A stretch of DNA of 7,491 bases. It comes from Verrucomicrobiota bacterium. GTDB lineage: Bacteria > Verrucomicrobiota > Verrucomicrobiia > Methylacidiphilales > Verrucolacustridaceae. Position 1 is the stretch's first letter. Each line of letters opens with the position of its first letter. A program made the position numbers and the translations under genes. Shown here piece after piece: positions 1-5,647 of this stretch. The notes under the pieces are model-generated. The model saw only the letters and a list, made by a program, of their open reading frames with translations. It did not search any database and was not told where the DNA came from. The DNA lies in contig RGGS01000054.1 of assembly GCA_010024525.1 (NCBI GenBank), positions 1 through 7,491 of the forward strand. The letters run 5' to 3'.

Positions 1-339
1 GTGAAAGAGGCGGGCTATACGGTTGTTAAAGAATTTGTGGGGCATGGCGTGGGTAGAAAACTGCATGAAGAGCCGCAGATTCCAAATTTTGGCAAAGCCA
101 ACACCGGTCCGATCCTGCGCCCTGGCATGACCCTGGCGATCGAACCGATGGTCAACGAGGGCAGTTGTGAGGTAAGAATTTTGCAGGATGGGTGGACCGC
201 GGTGACAGCGGATGGGCGCGATTCCGCCCATTTCGAACATGTGGTCCTGATTACTGATGGGGAACCGGAAATTCTCACCGATTCCCTTGGGTCCGAAAGA
301 GATGCAAAAGCGCTTGCCAGCGGTCAGGGAATTCGATAG
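1..339 (+). CDS. map: Methionine aminopeptidase type I, C-terminal part
   Basis: Removes the initiator methionine from new proteins in the cytosol; a two-metal enzyme of the pita-bread fold. Only the last 112 codons are present and the first codon in the window is an internal Val, not a start. Visible landmarks are [12 protein letters not shown] (residues 14-25 of the fragment), where His15 matches the metal ligand His171 of the E. coli enzyme and His22 the substrate-contacting His178; [10 protein letters not shown] (41-50), where Glu48 matches ligand Glu204; and HFEHVV (77-82), where Glu79 matches ligand Glu235. The two N-terminal Asp ligands lie outside the window. The gene sits just before rpmJ, as expected at the end of a spc operon. 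No infA lies between them. Identification is firm. Confidence 0.96.
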   Translation: MKEAGYTVVKEFVGHGVGRKLHEEPQIPNFGKANTGPILRPGMTLAIEPMVNEGSCEVRILQDGWTAVTADGRDSAHFEHVVLITDGEPEILTDSLGSERDAKALASGQGIR

Positions 340-358
340 GTTTTTCGTTTGCCTTTAT

Positions 359-475
359 ATGAGAGTACGAGCTTCCATCAAACGTCGCACCAGTGACTGT
401 CAGGTCGTCCGCCGTCGCGGGCGTATCTATATTATCAACAAGAAGAATCCGCGTTTGAAGCAGAGGCAGGGCTAA
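359..475 (+). CDS. rpmJ: Ribosomal protein L36 (bL36), zinc-ligand-poor form
   Basis: A 38-residue protein of the large ribosomal subunit that binds 23S rRNA. It opens with [10 protein letters not shown] and closes with KQRQG, both typical of L36, and has exactly the same length as E. coli L36. The canonical protein binds zinc through Cys11, Cys14, Cys27 and His33. Here these positions read Thr11, Cys14, Asn27 and Leu33, so only one ligand is left. The stretch CQVVRRRG and the INKKNPR segment resemble the zinc-free paralogue type (E. coli YkgO). It begins 19 bp after the map stop and ends 5 bp before rpsM, so it is co-transcribed with both. An in-frame ATG at 257 lies inside map and is unlikely to be the start, because homology begins at 359. 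No clear Shine-Dalgarno sequence precedes it. Confidence 0.93.
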   Translation: MRVRASIKRRTSDCQVVRRRGRIYIINKKNPRLKQRQG

Positions 476-480
476 CCCAT

Positions 481-876
481 ATGCCACGCGTTTTAGGCGT
501 CGATATTCCTGGAGAAAAAAAAGCTGAGTTCAGCCTGCGCTACGTGTACGGCATCGGCCCGACCCGGGCTCGTCAGGTGATTGAGGAAGCGGAAATTCCC
601 AGTGATCTCCGCGCCAAGGATCTGACCGATCAGCAGATCAACCGCATCATCGGGGTGATTCAAAGAAACCGTTTTCTGATCGAGGGAGATCTGCGGCGGG
701 ATATTCAGCAAAACCTGAAACGTCTGCAGACCATCAATTGCTATCGTGGCATTCGGCATCGCAAAGGGCTTCCTGTGCGAGGGCAAAGAACTCAGACCAA
801 TGCGCGGACCCGCAAAGGCCCTCGCAAGACGGTGGGTGTCATCCGCAGCAAGGACGCCAAGTCCGCCAAGACATAA
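481..876 (+). CDS. rpsM: 30S ribosomal protein S13 (uS13)
   Basis: Protein of the head of the small subunit; contacts 16S rRNA, the P-site tRNA and the intersubunit bridges to the large subunit. The 131 residues begin [10 protein letters not shown], with the helix-turn motif GIGPTRA at 24-30. The C-terminal tail [19 protein letters not shown] (96-114) is the conserved rRNA- and tRNA-binding extension. The protein is about 13 residues longer than E. coli S13, mainly in the basic C-terminal tail. It starts 5 bp after rpmJ and is followed 9 bp later by rpsK, in standard alpha-operon order. Identification is firm. Confidence 0.98.
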   Translation: MPRVLGVDIPGEKKAEFSLRYVYGIGPTRARQVIEEAEIPSDLRAKDLTDQQINRIIGVIQRNRFLIEGDLRRDIQQNLKRLQTINCYRGIRHRKGLPVRGQRTQTNARTRKGPRKTVGVIRSKDAKSAKT

Positions 877-885
877 AGGTTTTTC

Positions 886-1464
886 ATGAGCGAAGCAGAA
901 AAAAAGTCTGAGGAAAAAAAGCCTGTGGTGCCTAAGCCCGAAGGGGCCAAGGCGAAACCCGCCGCCCCTAAGGCCAAAAAGGAAAAGGGCGGGGCCAAGC
1001 CCGGAGGCAAGGATGCGACCCCCAAAGCCGAGGCGATGCCCGCTCCGGAGAGCCTGACCCTGGATGGCTTGGATGATGCGGCCAAAATCAAGATCCCGAA
1101 AATCAAGGGCGCCAAACAGATTCAAAATGGAGTGGCCCACATTCTGGCAACGTTCAACAACACCGTGGTTTCTATCACCGACTTGAAAGGCAATGTCATT
1201 GCTTGGTCAAGCGCCGGCAAGATGGGTTTCCGTGGATCGAAGAAGTCGACGGCTTATGTGGCGCAAGTGGTGGCGCAGGATGCCAGCCGTCAGGCTATGG
1301 CTCACGGACTAAAAGAAGTGGAAGTACGGGTGAAAGGTCCAGGAACCGGGCGTGAATCTGCGGTCCGGGCCCTGCAGGCCATCGGACTTGAGGTCAGCAC
1401 CATTCGAGACGTGACCCCGGTGCCCCACAACGGATGCCGGATGCGCAAGGCGCGTCGGGTTTAA
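886..1464 (+). CDS. rpsK: 30S ribosomal protein S11 (uS11) with long N-terminal extension
   Basis: Protein of the small-subunit platform, binding 16S rRNA near the mRNA exit site. The 192 residues are about 63 longer than E. coli S11. The S11 core begins near residue 75 ([18 protein letters not shown], 81-98) and runs to the end, including [19 protein letters not shown] and the very conserved PHNGCR segment that carries the isoaspartate-forming Asn. Residues 1-68 are rich in Lys, Ala, Pro and Glu and are probably disordered. An AAGG at 876-879, 6 nt before the ATG, supports the start at 886. An internal ATG at 1036 (residue 51) has a poorer site and would still leave an extension. The gene lies 9 bp after rpsM and 12 bp before rpsD. 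Confidence 0.97.
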   Translation: MSEAEKKSEEKKPVVPKPEGAKAKPAAPKAKKEKGGAKPGGKDATPKAEAMPAPESLTLDGLDDAAKIKIPKIKGAKQIQNGVAHILATFNNTVVSITDLKGNVIAWSSAGKMGFRGSKKSTAYVAQVVAQDASRQAMAHGLKEVEVRVKGPGTGRESAVRALQAIGLEVSTIRDVTPVPHNGCRMRKARRV

Positions 1465-1472
1465 GGAAAGGA
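1464..1472 (+). promoter_or_regulatory. Ribosome binding site of rpsD
   Basis: The purine run AGGAAAGGA overlaps the last base of the rpsK stop and offers AGGA cores 9 nt and 4 nt before the rpsD ATG. It is the clearest Shine-Dalgarno sequence in the window and fixes the rpsD start. Confidence 0.6.
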
Positions 1473-1476
1473 ATTT

Positions 1477-2088
1477 ATGGCTCGTTACACAGGTCCGCGG
1501 GATAAGATTAATCGTCGTTTTGGCCAACCGATCTTTGGTGCCTCCAAGGCGCTGGAGCGGAGAAATTTCCCCCCTGGGGTACATGGGGCCAAGGGCCGTC
1601 GCAAACAGTCCGACTACGCCGTGGCGCTGGGCGAGAAGCAAAAGATGAAGTACGGCTATGGTCTGCTAGAAAAGCAGTTCCGGCGCTACTACCAGAAAGC
1701 CGTCCAGAGCCGGGGAGTTACCGGCGAAAAAATGCTGCAACTGTTGGAGACCCGGCTGGACACCCTGGTGGATCGGCTTGGGTTCTCCGCCACCCGCCGC
1801 GGGGCCCGTCAGATGGTGACCCATGGGCATATTGCAGTGAATGGCCGCAAGGTGACGATTCCCAGCTACGCTTGCCGCACCGGCGATGTCATTGAGGTGC
1901 GGGAACACCCTAAGTCCCGCCAGCTTGGCACCAAGGGATTGGAGACTACCCAGATTCGTCCTGTGCCAGATTGGTTGACCTTGAACAAAGAGCAGTTCAA
2001 GGGCACCTTGACCCGAATTCCGACCCGTGAAGAACTCAGCCCCGTGGCCAACGAACAGTTGGTCGTGGAGTTGTACTCTAGGTCGTAA
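1477..2088 (+). CDS. rpsD: 30S ribosomal protein S4 (uS4)
   Basis: Primary 16S rRNA-binding protein that nucleates assembly of the small-subunit body and lines the mRNA entry channel. The 203 residues match E. coli S4 in length. The start MARYTGPRDKINRR is typical, followed by SDYAVALGEKQK (45-56) and YGLLEKQFRRYY (61-72). The S4 RNA-binding domain covers about 93-153, with the hairpin HGHIAVNGRKV (116-126). The end ELYSRS is also typical. The N-terminal region lacks the CxxC pairs of zinc-binding S4 proteins, so this is the zinc-free type. In several bacteria S4 represses its own operon by binding leader RNA. The structured gap just downstream, before rpoA, might be relevant, but nothing here proves S4 binding. 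Confidence 0.98.
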   Translation: MARYTGPRDKINRRFGQPIFGASKALERRNFPPGVHGAKGRRKQSDYAVALGEKQKMKYGYGLLEKQFRRYYQKAVQSRGVTGEKMLQLLETRLDTLVDRLGFSATRRGARQMVTHGHIAVNGRKVTIPSYACRTGDVIEVREHPKSRQLGTKGLETTQIRPVPDWLTLNKEQFKGTLTRIPTREELSPVANEQLVVELYSRS

Positions 2089-2132
2089 ACTTTTTCCCGC
2101 CTGCTACCGGCGGAATTGAGCAACCACAGCAT

Positions 2133-2180
2133 CGGCCGTCGGTCCCTTCCCAAGGTAGCGGGGAGGGGGTAACCCGGCCG
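2133..2180 (+). promoter_or_regulatory. Hairpin in the rpsD-rpoA intergenic gap
   Basis: The outer stem CGGCCG (2133-2138) pairs with CGGCCG (2175-2180). GG 2141-2142 can pair with CC 2173-2174. The inner stem TCCCTTCCC (2143-2151) pairs with GGGGAGGGG (2160-2168) with two G-U pairs, around the loop AAGGTAGC. A smaller stem, CCGCC (2097-2101) with GGCGG (2109-2113), lies just upstream. No T run follows, so this is not a standard intrinsic terminator. It ends 17 nt before the rpoA start and could control rpoA translation, mark an RNA processing site, or bind a ribosomal protein. Pairing is seen directly; function is inferred. Confidence 0.5.
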
Positions 2181-2197
2181 GAAAGAGAGAAAAGACC

Positions 2198-3235
2198 ATG
2201 CCATTGAGATTAGGAAGATTCGAACTGCCGAACCGCCTGCAAAAGGAAGAGGACGGCTCCACCGAAACCTATGCCAAGTTTGTTGCCGAACCCTTTGAGG
2301 CAGGCTACGGACACACGTTGGGCAACTCCCTGCGGAGGGTGCTTCTCAGTTCGCTCGAGGGGGCAGCCATTACCAGCGTGAAGATTTCCGGGGTGCAGCA
2401 TGAATTCAGCACCATTGACCACGTGGTGGAGGATGTGACCGAGATCGTCCTGAATCTTAAAAAATTGAAATTCAAGCTCCCCAACCGTGAGCCCCGCCTG
2501 CTGAGCCTTAAGGTCAACAAAGAGGGCCCAGTCACGGGTGCGGATATCGAGCTGGACGCCGGCATTGAACTGCTGAATCCCAAGGAAGTGATCTGTACCC
2601 TGGATAAAAAAGCCAAGTTTGAAGCCGAGTTGGAAGTTCGGGTGGGGCGTGGATACGCCACTTGGGAAGAAAACAAACGGGAGGATTCTCCGATTGGGCT
2701 GATCCCCGTTGACTCCTTGTTTTCCCCCGTGAAGAAGGTGAAGTACGAGGTCAAGAACACCCGCGTAGGTCAGCGTACGGATTACGACAAGCTGGTGATT
2801 GAGCTCTGGACGGACGGCCGATTAACTCCCGATGAGGCCATGCTTCACTCCGCGGGTATCCTTCGGCACCACCTCGACATCTTTGCCAACTTTGACAAGG
2901 AACCGATCGAGTTTGAGGAAGTGAAGTTTGAAGCCCCGGTAGAAAACACGGCTTTGAAAAAGCTGCTGGCCATGAGTGTTAACGAGATCGAACTCTCGGT
3001 GCGTGCGGCCAACTGCCTCAACAACGCCAATATCACCACCGTGGGTCAACTTGCCCTCAAATCGGAAGCGGAAATGCTGAAGTACCGTAATTTCGGCAAG
3101 AAATCGCTCAATGAAATCAAGGACAAGCTGACTTCTCTAGGGCTCTCGCTCGGCATGAAGTTTGACTCATCCCTTCTGACCAGCATTCCGGTGGTTCCGC
3201 CGGTTGAATCAGCTGGGACGAACGGCCAAGCATGA
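2198..3235 (+). CDS. rpoA: DNA-directed RNA polymerase subunit alpha
   Basis: Subunit whose dimer nucleates RNA polymerase assembly and whose C-terminal domain binds UP elements and activators. The 345 residues include a complete N-terminal domain (about 15-240), with the dimerisation helix segment [16 protein letters not shown] (37-52) and the [10 protein letters not shown] helix (217-226). A linker follows, then the C-terminal domain (about 252-322). In that domain Arg269, Asn272, Cys273 and Lys302 match E. coli Arg265, Asn268, Cys269 and Lys298, the DNA-contacting surface, so UP-element recognition should be intact. The C-terminal 20 residues form a short Pro/Val/Ser tail. A weak purine-rich site (GAGAG, 2185-2189) precedes the start. 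The stop overlaps the rplQ start as ATGA (3232-3235), which suggests coupled translation. Confidence 0.98.
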   Translation: MPLRLGRFELPNRLQKEEDGSTETYAKFVAEPFEAGYGHTLGNSLRRVLLSSLEGAAITSVKISGVQHEFSTIDHVVEDVTEIVLNLKKLKFKLPNREPRLLSLKVNKEGPVTGADIELDAGIELLNPKEVICTLDKKAKFEAELEVRVGRGYATWEENKREDSPIGLIPVDSLFSPVKKVKYEVKNTRVGQRTDYDKLVIELWTDGRLTPDEAMLHSAGILRHHLDIFANFDKEPIEFEEVKFEAPVENTALKKLLAMSVNEIELSVRAANCLNNANITTVGQLALKSEAEMLKYRNFGKKSLNEIKDKLTSLGLSLGMKFDSSLLTSIPVVPPVESAGTNGQA

Positions 3236-3564
3236 AGCACGGCCGTAACCGAGCCAAACTAGGGCGTACGTCCCAGCACCGGGACAGCATGTTGGCCAAT
3301 CTGGTCGGCTCGCTGATCCGTCATGAGCGGGTTCGGACCACCGTGGCCCGAGCCAAGGCTGCCCGTCCGGTTGCCGAGAAGCTGGTTACCCTGGGGAAAA
3401 AGGGCAGTCTGCACCACCGCCGTTTGGCAGTGGCGGCCTTGCATGAGAGTCTCTTGGAGTGGGTGGAAAGACCTGCACCCGAGCCGGAGCCTGTGAAGGA
3501 ATCTGGCAAGGATAAGGACAAGGCCAAATCCCCCAAGCCGACCAAGGCCGAGAAAAAGAAATAG
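3232..3564 (+). CDS. rplQ: 50S ribosomal protein L17 (bL17) with internal deletion
   Basis: Large-subunit protein near the polypeptide exit tunnel. Residues 1-68 are a good L17 N-terminal half: [61 protein letters not shown]. After AVAAL (66-70) the sequence jumps to LLEWVERP (74-81), which matches the final strand of the family (IELVDRP in E. coli). The intervening helix and strands, including the nearly invariant GGYTRI motif, are absent. Against E. coli L17, RRLA to VDR spans 52 residues; here it spans 14, a loss of about 38 residues with the frame kept. The missing block is not found in the other frames nearby. Residues 82-110 are a Pro/Glu then Lys-rich tail, as in other long L17 proteins. 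The start overlaps the rpoA stop by 4 nt. The gene is real; whether the deletion is natural or an assembly fault is open. Confidence 0.9.
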   Translation: MKHGRNRAKLGRTSQHRDSMLANLVGSLIRHERVRTTVARAKAARPVAEKLVTLGKKGSLHHRRLAVAALHESLLEWVERPAPEPEPVKESGKDKDKAKSPKPTKAEKKK

Positions 3565-3573
3565 ACGGATTGT

Positions 3574-3876
3574 TTAGGCCGGAACGCTGGCCAAAATTCT
3601 GAATAAAAGCCATGCCAAGGCTGCGGCGATCGCTGCAGCCAGCATGACTTTTCTTCGAGCCATCCGACTTTCCACCAGTAGAACAGGCTCGTGTTTCACT
3701 TGGGAGGTGGGGGAAACAGAGTTGATGGGTCGGTGTCGTCCGGAGTCCACCACTGCGGTCTCCTCGACCAACCGACGGGCAGTCTGGCCCAATCGCGAGG
3801 ACTCCCGACTGAGGCGGCGCAACTCCTCCTGAATCGGATCCCGCTTTAACCCTATGATTGCCATAAGCGATTTCAT
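3574..3876 (-). CDS. Small tail-anchored membrane protein, unknown function
   Basis: I do not recognise this 100-residue protein. Residues 12-45 are charged and probably helical (DPIQEELRRLSRESSRLG and onward), 46-70 look like a flexible linker, and 77-96 form one hydrophobic helix (VMLAAAIAAALAWLLFRILA). The basic stretch RMARRK (71-76) comes just before that helix. This predicts a cytosolic N-terminal part with a C-terminal anchor, which is the same plan as the larger protein encoded upstream. The start is uncertain: Met1 (3876) and Met5 (3864) are both possible and neither has a good ribosome site. It converges on rplQ with only 9 bp between the stops, so it has its own promoter or reads on from the minus-strand cluster across a 92-bp gap. 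Confidence 0.6.
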   Translation of the reverse strand: MKSLMAIIGLKRDPIQEELRRLSRESSRLGQTARRLVEETAVVDSGRHRPINSVSPTSQVKHEPVLLVESRMARRKVMLAAAIAAALAWLLFRILASVPA

Positions 3877-3905
3877 GGTGGAGCGATCAACTTGGCAAGT
3901 GTTGG

Positions 3906-3940
3906 CCCTTTCGGGGAAGGGAATAAGTGGAAATAAGTGG
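3906..3940. repeat. Small hairpin and tandem 10-bp repeat in the 3877-3968 gap
   Basis: CCCTT (3906-3910) pairs with AAGGG (3917-3921). Next to it AATAAGTGG occurs twice, at 3922-3930 and 3932-3940, one helical turn apart. The position, upstream of the 100-residue minus-strand gene, would suit a regulator binding site, but no clear promoter boxes were found. Confidence 0.3.
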
Positions 3941-3968
3941 CGTTTGCGATCTCAATGACCGCAAAAGT

Positions 3969-4589
3969 TTATTTAAGGAGGCGGAACAGGGCCGCACCAA
4001 GCAAGATCGCCAAGATTAAAGGCAGATTGAAAGCCAACCCTCTTTGCAGGTTCTCAAGGAATGAATCGGCTGGCACGGTGGCGTGAGCAGTGCCTGACTC
4101 ATCCCCCGCCCCGGTCTCTGGCTCCAAGTCCCGTCCTCGGAGCGCATCCAACTTGGCACGGGATTGCGTGTAGATCGCCTGTGCCTGATCCACCTTGGCC
4201 AAAGCCTTGGAGAGTTCGCCCTCGATGTCGGTGGCGGCCCATTCGGAAGGATTAATATCGTTGATTTCAGAAAGCTGTTCGCTGAAAACCTGCCTCGTTT
4301 CGTGCATCTGTTCGACTTCCTTGCGTCCTTGCCCCTCCGCCCTTTCCAGGATGACGACCGCCCTGAGGAGTCGATCTCGGATCTCCCTCTGCCCCTCGAT
4401 AAGTTCCATCCGGCGGGTATTCAGTTCCTCCAGTTGCCGCTTTCTCTGCTCCAGTTCTTGCTGTTGCCGCTGCAGATCAATGAGTTCCTGTTGCCTTTGA
4501 TGGAGTTCCGCCCCGATGCCCTCCATGGCTCCTCCCGAGGGGAGGGGAAGATCCTGCTGGTCGTCCGGCGTGCTGCGGATCCGGTTCAT
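3969..4589 (-). CDS. Coiled-coil protein with C-terminal membrane anchor, unknown function
   Basis: I do not recognise a named family. The 206 residues begin with a short polar segment. Residues 26-76 form a Gln/Glu/Leu/Arg-rich helix with strong coiled-coil character (for example QRQQELIDLQRQQQELEQRK, 31-50), and more helix runs to about 152. A Glu/Gly/Ala-rich linker (153-178) follows. The end is a hydrophobic helix (about 184-203, FNLPLILAILLGAALFRLL) that closes the protein, as in a tail anchor. The ATG at 4589 overlaps the TGA (4586-4588) of the LysM frame upstream as ATGA, so translation of the two was probably coupled. A scaffold or envelope-spanning role fits the shape, but the sequence does not show the function. 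No regulatory site was found for it. Confidence 0.75.
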   Translation of the reverse strand: MNRIRSTPDDQQDLPLPSGGAMEGIGAELHQRQQELIDLQRQQQELEQRKRQLEELNTRRMELIEGQREIRDRLLRAVVILERAEGQGRKEVEQMHETRQVFSEQLSEINDINPSEWAATDIEGELSKALAKVDQAQAIYTQSRAKLDALRGRDLEPETGAGDESGTAHATVPADSFLENLQRGLAFNLPLILAILLGAALFRLLK

Positions 4590-4697
4590 GGAATATTGAT
4601 GATGGTTCCAATCTTAAGATTGCGGTCATCCATGCCAGGATTCGCAGCTTTGATTTTTTTAATCTCTTCATTCAGGTCCAGAGAGGCGGGGTAGTAT
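4586..4697 (-). pseudogene. C-terminal half of a LysM domain, out of frame with the lipoprotein gene
   Basis: Read in the -1/+2 frame relative to the lipoprotein gene, this stretch gives YYPASLDLNEEIKKIKAANP followed by GMDDRNLKIGTIINIP and a stop. The pattern of a helix, AANPGMDD, NLKIG and a final IxIP is the second half of a LysM peptidoglycan-binding domain. The first half (normally YTV..GDTL..IA..Y) should precede it. The lipoprotein frame supplies only KQHTIA (residues 235-240) before going out of frame at about 4697. Upstream of that point this frame reads only the shadow of the Pro/Ala linker. The stop forms an ATGA overlap with the next gene, which argues that this frame is the native end of the lipoprotein gene. 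About 10-12 residues of the domain seem to be missing, with loss of frame. Confidence 0.65.
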
Positions 4698-5417
4698 GGC
4701 GATGGTGTGTTGTTTGCCAACGGTCTGGCCCACCGCACTGGAATCGGCTGGGGCGGCTGGTGGGGTTGCCGGAGGAACCGAGGGAAGATCGGCGGCAGGG
4801 GTTGCTTTGGCTGCTGTTTCCTGACTTTTTGCCGGAGGCGTTTTGGGTTTCTTCTCGCCGGCTGATGCACTGGGAGCCGCCGGAACAACCGTGTTCACGG
4901 GCGTCGCTTTGGGAGGAACAGCTGCACCAGCCGCTTGGGAAACCTGGACCTCTTTGGCCGCCAAGGTCCCCTGCAGTTGGGTGATTTGTTGCTTGAGGTC
5001 GACGTTCTCCTTGCTGATTTTGGCGATTTCGGCCGCATTCTGGATTCCCGTGTTGGTCAGACTAAGGGCGAAATCAATTTTTGCTTTCTCCATCGCCGCC
5101 ATGACTTCCTCCCTCTCAGCAGCGTTGGGGCGGGCCTCCAGATACTTTTGGTAAAAATAGATCGCGCTGACTGGATCGCCGAGTTTGTCGCCGTAGAGAA
5201 GGCCGATTTGTAAGTAGGCTTTCACCACGTTTGGGTTAGCCGCAATGGCTTTTTCAAATTGCTTGATGGCAGCAGGGTAGTTTAGATCGGCCACATCCTT
5301 GCTGGCCTGACGGAAAAATGGGTTACGCTCGTCTTCAGCATCAGATCCAGGGGGCGCCTGCTGGCAAGAGGTCAGGACAAGGGAGGCAAGGAGGGTGGCA
5401 AGGATCAGTCGTTTCAT
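4668..5417 (-). CDS. TPR-repeat lipoprotein, LysM domain interrupted
   Basis: Predicted lipoprotein. MKRLILATLLASLVLTSC is a type II signal peptide with lipobox LTSC and lipidated Cys18. Residues 33-99 contain two tetratricopeptide-like repeats: the first around DLNYPAAIKQFEKAIAANP (44-62), the second around VSAIYFYQKYLEARPN (83-98). Residues 126-157 have coiled-coil character (ENVDLKQQITQLQG). Residues 160-230 form an Ala/Pro/Lys-rich linker of the kind that spans the periplasm or cell wall. The frame then gives HTIA, where a LysM domain should begin, and ends nine residues later in an unrelated reading; the rest of LysM lies in another frame (4586-4697). The intact protein would thus be an envelope lipoprotein binding peptidoglycan by LysM and partners by TPR. 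It is the first gene of the minus-strand cluster. No Shine-Dalgarno sequence is seen at its ATG. Confidence 0.82.
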   Translation of the reverse strand: MKRLILATLLASLVLTSCQQAPPGSDAEDERNPFFRQASKDVADLNYPAAIKQFEKAIAANPNVVKAYLQIGLLYGDKLGDPVSAIYFYQKYLEARPNAAEREEVMAAMEKAKIDFALSLTNTGIQNAAEIAKISKENVDLKQQITQLQGTLAAKEVQVSQAAGAAVPPKATPVNTVVPAAPSASAGEKKPKTPPAKSQETAAKATPAADLPSVPPATPPAAPADSSAVGQTVGKQHTIAILPRLSGPE

Positions 5418-5452
5418 TGGGTTAGATTGGTCAAGGCGAATGAAATCCGCAA

Positions 5453-5471
5453 GCCAAGGGTTTGCCTTGGC
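5453..5471. repeat. Perfect 7-bp inverted repeat at the tRNA promoter
   Basis: GCCAAGG (5453-5459) and CCTTGGC (5465-5471) flank GTTTG. The right arm overlaps the proposed -35 box of the tRNA promoter, and the repeat also lies upstream of the divergent lipoprotein gene. It could be an operator or a hairpin in the lipoprotein leader. No T run follows on either strand, so it is not a terminator. Confidence 0.35.
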
Positions 5472-5495
5472 GGGACGATAGGTAAGCTATATACA
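5467..5495 (+). promoter_or_regulatory. Candidate sigma-70-type promoter of tRNA-Ala
   Basis: TTGGCG (5467-5472) and TATACA (5490-5495) each match four of six consensus bases and are 17 bp apart. Transcription would start near 5502, about 6 nt before the mature tRNA 5' end. Alternative -10 choices exist in the same AT-rich stretch (TATATA at 5488). Confidence 0.4.
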
Positions 5496-5507
5496 TATTT
5501 GTTTCAG

Positions 5508-5580
5508 GGGGTCATAGCTCAGTTGGTAGAGCGCCTCAATGGCATTGAGGAGGTCTGGGGTTCGAATCCCCATGGCTCCA
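5508..5580 (+). tRNA. tRNA-Ala (anticodon GGC)
   Basis: A complete 73-nt cloverleaf. The acceptor GGGGTCA (5508-5514) pairs with TGGCTCC (5573-5579) with two G-U pairs. The D stem is GCTC/GAGC (5517-5520, 5529-5532) around AGTTGGTA. The anticodon stem CCTCA/TGAGG (5534-5538, 5546-5550) encloses ATGGCAT with anticodon GGC (5541-5543), which reads GCC and GCU alanine codons. The T arm is TGGGG/CCCCA (5556-5560, 5568-5572) with loop TTCGAAT. The discriminator is A5580. The third acceptor pair is G-U, as is the fifth; the hallmark alanine identity G3-U70 is therefore present. CCA is not encoded, so it must be added by the CCA enzyme. A 7-bp hairpin can form across its 3' end, and a partial copy of its 3' end lies downstream. 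Confidence 0.97.
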
Positions 5581-5595
5581 CTCGAATTGTGGAGC
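5575..5595 (+). other. Hairpin spanning the tRNA-Ala 3' end and trailer
   Basis: GCTCCAC (5575-5581) pairs perfectly with GTGGAGC (5589-5595) around TCGAATT. It uses the acceptor 3' strand, so it competes with tRNA folding. The same GTGGAGC can pair with the second GCTCCAC at 5666-5672. There is no T run after it, so a terminator role is doubtful. Confidence 0.4.
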
Positions 5596-5647
5596 ATTCA
5601 ATCAACCTGCCGGAGGCGTAATCAGGATGGGTCTGGGGAAGTTTTCG

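Noticed and set aside
493..1140. Long open frame on the minus strand (215 codons) across rpsM and rpsK
   Set aside because: It is antisense to two certain ribosomal genes, and its product ([25 protein letters not shown]) is a low-complexity mirror of the Lys/Ala/Pro-rich S11 tail.
2133..2180. Intrinsic terminator before rpoA
   Set aside because: The hairpin is strong but is followed by a purine-rich stretch, not a T run, and terminating before the essential rpoA and rplQ genes would be unlikely.
3573..3590. Bidirectional terminator between convergent rplQ and the 100-residue gene (GGCC...GGCC)
   Set aside because: Only four G/C pairs and no T run in either direction.
4164..4694. Plus-strand open frame of 176 codons opposite the coiled-coil gene
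   Set aside because: Its Leu/Phe/Pro-rich product is the mirror of the Gln/Glu-rich coiled coil, and the minus frame has a coherent coiled coil, linker and membrane anchor.
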